DNA from: Paraniabella ginsengisoli
GTDB lineage: Bacteria; Bacteroidota; Bacteroidia; Chitinophagales; Chitinophagaceae
Assembly: GCF_022513635.1 (NCBI RefSeq)
Contig: NZ_JAKWBL010000002.1
Coordinates: 372,001 to 436,000, forward strand
Length of the DNA: 64,000 nt
Reading direction: 5' to 3'
Of the stretch, positions 58,488-64,000 are shown one piece after another. The position numbers were made by a program, and so were the translations under genes. The stretch's first letter is position 1; each line of letters starts with the position of its first letter. A model generated the notes under the pieces. The model made no database searches and was not told the origin of the DNA. It saw only the letters and a program-made list of their open reading frames with translations.

Positions 58488-58754
58488 TTGTACTCACAAA
58501 GTGCTGCTCAACAATTCGAATTTGTAAACAACAATCTACACATCATGAATAGCTTCGGTAAGAATCCCAATAAGAAAATTCAGCCCGATATAGGGCCTAA
58601 ATTATGGTTTATGGGAAAAAGTCTAGATTATATAGGTTATGTAAAGTTGCCGGTTTGTTTGGAAGAGTGGGAATGGCATGAAGCAGAAATGGACGGATAT
58701 CGGTGCCAGATAATAACAGACATAAAACAAAAAGACCATAATCCGAAAGAATAA
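58488..58754 (+). CDS. Hypothetical small protein (up to 88 aa)
   Basis: An 88-codon frame. The more gene-like start is the internal MNSFGKNPNKKIQPDIGP. It ends with CQIITDIKQKDHNPKE and has VCLEEWEWHEAEMDG, rich in Trp and Glu. No family or signal sequence recognised. Codon use looks plausible, but the evidence is weak. Confidence 0.4.
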   Translation: MYSQSAAQQFEFVNNNLHIMNSFGKNPNKKIQPDIGPKLWFMGKSLDYIGYVKLPVCLEEWEWHEAEMDGYRCQIITDIKQKDHNPKE

Positions 58755-58960
58755 GCTAATTATAAATATAGGGTAATGCTAATTGGCTTATTAAAGCGTA
58801 GGCTGATCAATAATTCTCTGCATCAAACATACTTAATTGAGCGTATTGATTTGTTACACACGCGCATTTACATAGAAAAGAGTCGACCTTTTTCAATTTT
58901 ACCTGGTGGTACATTTAATATTCGGAGAACATAATTTTTAATATCAAAAAATATCAAATC

Positions 58961-59185
58961 ATGGTTAATCATTCTGAAGGAAAAGTAGCAGAGGCTATAG
59001 AAAGTCAAACAGCCAAAGTGCCTTCTGACGTTTTTTTATGGGCGTCGCTAGCAGCAATGGCAGCATCTTTATCATTCAAGCTTTTAAAGCATGATCACAA
59101 AGCATTGTTTGTTGGTCAATGGGCAGCGCCATTTTTATTAATGGGGATTTATAATAAGATCGTTAAGACAGAAGGATCTGATTAA
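58961..59185 (+). CDS. Small hydrophobic conserved protein (74 aa)
   Basis: 74 residues: an N-terminal polar helix (VNHSEGKVAEAIESQTAKVP), two short hydrophobic segments (VFLWASLAAMAASLSF and LFVGQWAAPFLLMGIYNKIV) joined by a charged loop, so probably a small double-spanning membrane protein. Similar peptides accompany stress genes in Bacteroidota. A terminator with a T-rich tail follows at 59189-59253. Function unknown. Confidence 0.65.
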   Translation: MVNHSEGKVAEAIESQTAKVPSDVFLWASLAAMAASLSFKLLKHDHKALFVGQWAAPFLLMGIYNKIVKTEGSD

Positions 59186-59188
59186 GAT

Positions 59189-59253
59189 GTGTCTTAGAAG
59201 CCTGTTGCTAATCAGACTGATTTTTAAAAAGATATGTAGCAGGCTTCTTTATT
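59189..59253 (+). terminator. Hairpin terminator of the 74-aa gene
   Basis: AGAAGCCTGTTGCTA pairs with TAGCA-GGCTTCT (two unpaired bases), followed by a T-rich stretch on the plus strand, right after the stop of the small membrane-protein gene. Confidence 0.6.
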
Positions 59254-59382
59254 ATTTTATAATAAAATTCTTATGGTGATAGCGGGTAGTAACGTGGTTG
59301 CTAAACTTTTTACAGCGAGGGCTCTCAAATCGCTATTTGTTATTGGATGAGATGCCGATGACCAAATGGGAGTAAAATTATA

Positions 59383-59418
59383 AATGCCTGATGCATTGCG
59401 GTCAAGACATCAGGCATT
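59383..59418. terminator. Hairpin between convergent genes
   Basis: An 11-bp stem AATGCCTGATG / CATCAGGCATT with a 14-nt loop, flanked by A/T-rich sequence on both sides, 42 bases beyond the stop of the minus-strand DUF892 gene. It serves as its likely terminator. Confidence 0.65.
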
Positions 59419-59459
59419 ATAATTTACAACTAAAAGGTTGTAGTTTACACCCCATTTTT

Positions 59460-60011
59460 TTAAATGGCTTCTATATTGATACCATTTTTCGCCAAGTCGG
59501 TAAGTGTATTATCGCAGGTTTTTTCTTGCTCTAATATTTCTAGTAAGCTATTTAATGCATCTTTTTCATCTAACGCTTTGGCATAGGTAGCCAGCGTTCC
59601 ATAAGTGGCAATTTCATAATGTTCCACTTTTTGAGCTGCCCCAATAATAGCCGCATCTCTAACAGGGCCTACGGTAGTCTCTTCAAGAATACCATTTGCT
59701 TCTTCTATAAGCCCCTGCATAGCATCGCATTTTTTTGCCTGAGCTTTTTTGCCTAAAGATTGAAATACTTTTTCCAGAATGGCCACATGACCTTCTGTTT
59801 CTTTTTGGTGCGCATCTATTGCTTCTTTTAGTTCAGGTGCAGAGGCGTTTTTAGATAACTTTACCAATGCTTTGGTTAAAGCTTTCTCTGCCCAATAAAT
59901 ATCTTTTAACCCGTGCTCAAGAAGTTCGTCTAATTGGGTTGCTGCATCTTTCTTTGGAGTGGTTTTCTTTGCAGGTGCTTTTTTGGGAGCTTGCGATTTT
60001 GCCTTTGACAT
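59460..60011 (-). CDS. YciF/DUF892-family ferritin-like stress protein
   Basis: 183 residues from ATG 60011, MSKAKSQAPKKAPAKK. The first 30 residues form a lysine/alanine/proline-rich tail that could bind DNA or the envelope, absent from classical YciF. The rest is the four-helix DUF892 domain: LLEHGLKDIYWAEKAL, AIDAHQKETEGHVAIL, and KVEHYEIATYGTLATYA, giving Glu and His residues for a di-iron-like centre. Members are induced by osmotic and general stress in enterobacteria. Companion to the catalase in this region. Confidence 0.9.
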   Translation of the reverse strand: MSKAKSQAPKKAPAKKTTPKKDAATQLDELLEHGLKDIYWAEKALTKALVKLSKNASAPELKEAIDAHQKETEGHVAILEKVFQSLGKKAQAKKCDAMQGLIEEANGILEETTVGPVRDAAIIGAAQKVEHYEIATYGTLATYAKALDEKDALNSLLEILEQEKTCDNTLTDLAKNGINIEAI

Positions 60012-60202
60012 AATAATAAAATTTAGAGGTAAAGTATTAGTGAAGAAATTTAATTTGTATATACAATTCAATTAGTGTACCAAAATATATTAATACTATA
60101 CCCTGTATTAACCCGCAAAAAATAGCATTTCAATAGAATTAATTTCGCGTTGCGAATGGCATCAGTGTTCATGGTAAGATGGTTCGCTATTAATGTAAAT
60201 GT

Positions 60203-60238
60203 TGACAAAACCCCTCGTTAAAACAAGGGGCTTTTGTC
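60203..60238. terminator. Bidirectional hairpin terminator
   Basis: GACAAAACCCCT / AGGGGCTTTTGTC forms a stem around a loop TCGTTAAAACA, with T runs on the outgoing sides. It ends the minus-strand 66-aa H-box gene. Confidence 0.7.
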
Positions 60239-60381
60239 TTTACTCTAAATCTTAAACACGCTGTTAGGCTCATATAACTTATCAAACATAGTACCGCAAG
60301 TCTGCTAGCGGTAGACATATTCAAGTAAAATGTTACTTATTTAATGCGATATCATTTTGAAGAATGGCCTGAATGCCTGTG

Positions 60382-60582
60382 CTACACTGTGTTTCGATAA
60401 TTGCTGATCAATATTTTTATTTTAAGATAGTTGTCTTTAATCTCTTTTATGTAACTGCTGTGATTATCTAACTCAGAAGGCTCAATTTCCAAAATTGATG
60501 TGGCTAGCGCAATATTATTCAGGCAATTTTTTATATCGTGAAACAGAGTGGCTAAATTTTTATCAATGTCATTATCAGGCAT
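60382..60582 (-). CDS. H-box-only peptide (HisKA-like, 66 aa)
   Basis: MPDNDIDKNLATLFHDIKNCLNNIALATSIL contains the H-box pattern (F-H-D-[IL]-K-N-x-L-x-x-I) of histidine-kinase dimerisation/phosphotransfer domains, followed by a second helix, and then stops. The receptor part and the ATPase domain are missing. It may be a stand-alone phospho-acceptor or regulator of a kinase, or a degraded kinase fragment. ATG at 60582. Near two CheB/CheR genes. Confidence 0.65.
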   Translation of the reverse strand: MPDNDIDKNLATLFHDIKNCLNNIALATSILEIEPSELDNHSSYIKEIKDNYLKIKILISNYRNTV

Positions 60583-61276
60583 ATTTTATAGATATTGGTT
60601 GGAACATAATATTTAAGGTGAGATTAAAACAAAGATCTGTGTAAATTCCACTATAAGTTGTGAAAATTATTGCACACTATACCTGTTAGTACTTTTGCGC
60701 ATTGAGATTGCAATCTCAAAATGGCACATGGCTACCATTGTCAAACCCTAGCAAATAAACGGTTTTTAGTTTTAACAGCTTCCACTATGCATTCCACCAA
60801 CTTCCTAAACTTAGCGTTACGATTTTAACCTGATGCAGCTATACGTGCGCAAAGACTACGCCATTGTTCATTAAGTAATCCTCTAAATAAAATTATGAAC
60901 TATTTCTATACCATACATACCTATACAAAACGACCTTGGCGGTAGGAAATTATTTTCCAAACAATCAAGAAAAGAATAGTTTTCTTATTTCTTCTGACAA
61001 TTTGTTTCAAAGTCTGGCAAAGAAAATGCTTATTATATGTGACCATTTCATCCTATTCAAGCAAGAAATAAGAATTAATCTTTATTTTTAATAAATACCT
61101 CTAATCATCATTTGTTTTTGTTAGCAGCTCTGATGATTCGCTTGAAGGATAGCGGGGTAGCCTTTGTGGAAATCGTAATACGACACAGATTCTTTGAAAA
61201 TTTAGTATGCCCTTATCGAATGTTGGTACATTCACATTATTTTGATGCGGCCTTCTAGTAAAAAATATATTCACTA
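60583..61276. other. Intergenic region, no supported gene
   Basis: 694 bases before cheB. The sequence is AT-rich at the left and right, and a few short open frames exist, but none has a convincing composition or start. A likely place for the cheB promoter; I found no exact TAnnTTTG element. Confidence 0.4.
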
Positions 61277-62309
61277 ATGAGCAGAAGAAATATCATCGTT
61301 ATCGGCGCATCCACGGGCGGCTTTGAAGCTATCCAAAAACTTGTATCAGGTTTACCGCGCCATTTGCCAGCCAGCGTTTTTATCGTCTGGCATATAAGTC
61401 CGGAAGTGCGCGGCTTGCTGCCGACTGTACTCAATAAATACGATACATTGCCGGCTGTAAACGCTTTCGATGGCCAGCTCATTGAAGAAGGCCACATCTA
61501 TGTTGCGCCTCCTGATCATCATTTGATATTGGAGGAGGGGCGTATGCGCATTACTCGTGGTCCAAAGGAAAACCGCTTCCGTCCGGCTGTAGATCCACTG
61601 TTTCGCTCTGCCGCCTATGTTTATGGCTCAAAAGTAATTGGCATCGTACTTTCGGGGGCGCTTGATGATGGAACGGCTGGCCTTTGGATGGTTAAGCATT
61701 TTGGTGGCACAGTTGTCGTGCAAGATCCATCCGATGCGGCAATGCCTTCTATGCCTCAAAGTGTATTACGAGCAGTAAAAGTGGACTATTGTGTGCCAGT
61801 TGCAGAAATACCCTTGCTTTTAGAGCGGCTTTGTGCTACTCATATTTCTGTGGAACAAGATAGTAACGTAAACATGAAAGAGCAAAAAAATACAGCAGGA
61901 ACTCGGGGTCGCCAAGGGAGATAAAGCCGCCGGCGAAAAAGTAAAGCAATTTGGCAAGCCTTCAAACTACGCCTGCCCGGAATGCCATGGCGTGCTTTTT
62001 ATGCTGAAAGATGGTAGTCTTTCGCGTTACCGCTGTCATACGGGCCATGCTTATTCCACGGACAGTTTGCTTGCTTCAGTTACCGAGTCTATCGAAGATA
62101 ACCTCTGGAATGTCATCCGTGGCATTGAAGAAAGTATTATGATGCTTAATAACACAGGTGACCATCACGCTGAACAAAATGACCCGAAGCTTGCGGCACA
62201 ATATTTTCAGAAGGCAAAAGAAGCCGGTGATCGCCTTCAGGTGCTTAAAGATATGGTGGCTATCAACGAGCCACTTAGCATGGAACGGATATCTGGAGAT
62301 GGATCTTAA
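61277..62309 (+). CDS. CheB-type protein-glutamate methylesterase with C-terminal zinc-like domain, frameshifted
   Basis: About 343 residues after repair. It lacks a receiver domain and starts with the methylesterase fold: [14 protein letters not shown] gives Ser12, VWHISPE His39, and [11 protein letters not shown] the third acid (Asp130-131). After a slip near 61903 (one G too many) comes a region with CPECHGVLF and CHTGHAY, a Cys-Cys-Cys-His set typical of zinc ribbons in non-chemotaxis CheBs, then a helical region [15 protein letters not shown]. It demethylates or deamidates a receptor-like partner, or acts in a signalling relay. Precedes the CheB-CheR gene on the same strand. Confidence 0.87.
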
Positions 62310-62406
62310 AAAGTATGCAATAGTGGTACACACTTTACTGTTCGTGATTGTGTAATCCTCTATTAAGTATAAGCCCTATTAAGATATTCTTAATAATTTA
62401 TTTTAC

Positions 62407-64000
62407 ATGAATAGTTTTCTTATCGTTGGTATTGGTGCATCTGCCGGTGGCTTACAAGCACTACAGGCATTTTTTCAAGCCACAGCACCTGATTCAGATA
62501 TCGCATATGTAGTAATCCTGCATCTTTCACCGGATCATGACAGCCAACTGGCGCAGGTATTACAACACTCAACCACAATGCCGGTGTCTCAGGTAACCGA
62601 AAAGATACGCATTGAGACAAATCATGTGTATGTTGTACCTCCGGATAAACACCTGGAGATGAAGGACGGATACTTGACCGCAACCACTAATGCAAATCTT
62701 GCTGAACGGCGGGCTCCGGTAGATATTTTCTTCCGCTCATTAGCAGAATCTCATAATGAACGCTCGGTTGGTGTGGTGCTGTCCGGCACTGGTGCTAATG
62801 GTTCTATGGGGTTGAAACGTATCAAAGAATGTGGTGGCGCAGTTTTCGTTCAAAATCCACGTGAGGCCGAGTTCAACGAGATGCCGCGTAGCGCTATCGC
62901 AACGGATTTGGTAGATGAAGTGTTAAGCGTTTTGGATATTCCTTCCAAGATTATAGCTTATCGAAATTCTGTGGGAACTGTACAGATTCCGGAGGAACCT
63001 AAAGAACGGCATGAGGATGACCAGCAAGCCCTAAGAGTTGTGCTTACTGAGCTGCGGCTCCGTACCGGGCATGATTTTTCCAATTACAAGCGTCCTACTT
63101 TGCTGCGCCGTATTGAACGCCGGATTCATGTGCGTGGCCTTTTGGACCTGCCCGCTTATGCTTCGTTCCTGATTCAGCATCCGGAAGAAACCCATTCGCT
63201 GCTGAAAGATCTGCTGATTTCTGTCACTAATTTCTTTCGTGATAAAAAGCCTTTTGAGGAGTTGGAGGCAACGCTGTTACCACAAATAATGGAGGGTAAA
63301 AATGGCGAAGATCATCTCCGAATTTGGGTAGCAGGTTGCGCTACAGGAGAAGAGGCCTATAGTATTGCTATGATCTGCGCTGATCTCACGATGGGTAGGA
63401 CGGATGCACCAAAGGTGCAGATATTTGCCACCGACATAGATGAGGCTGCTATTGCAGCTGCACGCGAAGGTTTTTATAGCCTCAATGATGCTGCCGACGT
63501 GTCTCAGGAACGTCTGAATCGTTATTTTACTAAAGAAGGGGAAGGTTATCGGGTACGCCGTGAATTGCGGGAAAACATTTTGTTTGCCAATCACAATTTT
63601 CTGAAAGATTCTCCCTTCTCGCGTATAGATTTGGTGAGCTGCCGAAATGTACTTATTTACCTGAACCGGCCTGCGCAGGAGCGCGTTTTTGAAACCTTCC
63701 ACTTCGCGTTAAAGCCCAATTGCTTCCTGCTTCTGGGCTCCTCGGAAAGCGTAGACGGTGCTACTGACTTATTCAATATTTACAATCGTGAGCAGCATAT
63801 ATGGAAAAGCCGTCAGGGCGTCTCCCGCAGTATCATTGTCCCTGAAACTTTACCGCGCATCGAAGCTCCTCGGCTTCCGGCAGAAGTAATCCAGCCGCGC
63901 CCTCAGAAGCGCATATCATTTGGCGAATTGCACCAGCAGGTGGTTGAACTATACGCACCGCCTTCACTTATCGTAAATGAAGAGTACGACATCGTACATA
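62407..64000 (+). CDS. CheB-CheR fusion protein, partial (runs off the window)
   Basis: At least 531 residues, open to the end of the window. The CheB-like domain (1-190) has IVGIGASAGGLQAL (Ser12) and ILHLSPDH, but the GTG-A-N-GS loop where CheBs have an aspartate reads Asn, so the domain may be inactive. The CheR methyltransferase follows (about 200-475): LRTGHDFSNYKRPTLLRRIERR, then SAM motif VAGCATGEEAYSIAM, FATDIDEAAIAAARE, and SCRNVLIYL. Downstream PAS/kinase domains are usual in this family but are outside the window. No cheA/cheW/mcp nearby. The region looks richer in GC than the rest. Confidence 0.92.
   Translation, partial: MNSFLIVGIGASAGGLQALQAFFQATAPDSDIAYVVILHLSPDHDSQLAQVLQHSTTMPVSQVTEKIRIETNHVYVVPPDKHLEMKDGYLTATTNANLAERRAPVDIFFRSLAESHNERSVGVVLSGTGANGSMGLKRIKECGGAVFVQNPREAEFNEMPRSAIATDLVDEVLSVLDIPSKIIAYRNSVGTVQIPEEPKERHEDDQQALRVVLTELRLRTGHDFSNYKRPTLLRRIERRIHVRGLLDLPAYASFLIQHPEETHSLLKDLLISVTNFFRDKKPFEELEATLLPQIMEGKNGEDHLRIWVAGCATGEEAYSIAMICADLTMGRTDAPKVQIFATDIDEAAIAAAREGFYSLNDAADVSQERLNRYFTKEGEGYRVRRELRENILFANHNFLKDSPFSRIDLVSCRNVLIYLNRPAQERVFETFHFALKPNCFLLLGSSESVDGATDLFNIYNREQHIWKSRQGVSRSIIVPETLPRIEAPRLPAEVIQPRPQKRISFGELHQQVVELYAPPSLIVNEEYDIVH

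Noticed and set aside
50100..61276. Prophage or transposon carrying the accessory region
   Set aside because: No transposase, integrase, phage structural gene, terminal inverted repeats or target duplication could be seen at either side.

Overview
The window is a stretch of chromosome from a member of the Bacteroidota, most likely close to Chitinophagaceae. This rests on the AT-rich sequence, promoters of the Bacteroidota form TAnnTTTG, the DUF3276 (PUR-alpha-like) protein, the long Bacteroidota-type signal peptidase I, a TonB-dependent receptor and a complete SUF iron-sulfur operon. The family placement is inference. No rRNA, CRISPR array, transposase or phage module was seen. One tRNA-Arg(ACG) is present.

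Most important for a reader: many genes are broken by single-base indels, nearly all in short runs of T or A. These include genes expected to be essential or single-copy (dxr, ispH, sufS, sufC, rseP, lepB). In each case the reading frame resumes one base away and the joined protein matches its family end to end. I therefore annotate these as single genes carrying probable sequence or assembly errors, and give the breakpoints.

Layout. 0-2 kb: a TonB plug remnant, a DinB-family protein, a MaoC hydratase and a small hypothetical. 2-9 kb: rhomboid protease, ABC exporter, an unknown 397-aa protein, a ROK sugar kinase, a coiled-coil membrane protein and trhO. 9-14 kb: rseP, DUF3276, PolX, a lysine/alanine-rich histone-H1-like protein, rpmA and rplU. 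14-23 kb: GH3-family protein, dxr, an esterase, mazG, a large NtrY-like sensor kinase and a small lipoprotein. 22.9-30.2 kb: one long leftward SUF run in the order sufB-sufC-sufD, a RelE-type toxin-antitoxin pair, sufS, a DUF4160-DUF2442 pair, sufE, a SufT-like gene and an Rrf2 regulator. 30-33 kb: an SGNH lipoprotein, an encapsulated-ferritin homologue without an encapsulin gene, DUF6157, GNAT, a second DinB protein and the tRNA. 33-47 kb: a hybrid CHASE3 kinase, ispH, a GH13 amylase, an HtrA protease, a LuxC-type acyl-CoA reductase divergent from a ferredoxin, ddl, a PASTA protein, a rhodanese, and a TonB receptor behind a clear TPP riboswitch. 47-49 kb: lepB.

49-60 kb looks like an accessory, stress-related region: a 5'-truncated ceramidase, a FAD oxidoreductase-Rieske fusion, a beta-propeller protein, an overlapping operon of glycosyltransferase, UDP-galactopyranose mutase and a GH1-like hydrolase, a manganese catalase, small hypotheticals and a YciF/DUF892 ferritin-like protein. 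60-64 kb holds a 66-aa H-box-only peptide, a stand-alone CheB, and the start of a CheB-CheR fusion that runs off the window, in DNA that looks richer in G+C. No flagellar or receptor genes accompany the two CheB/CheR genes, so they probably belong to a stress-type phosphorelay rather than to chemotaxis.
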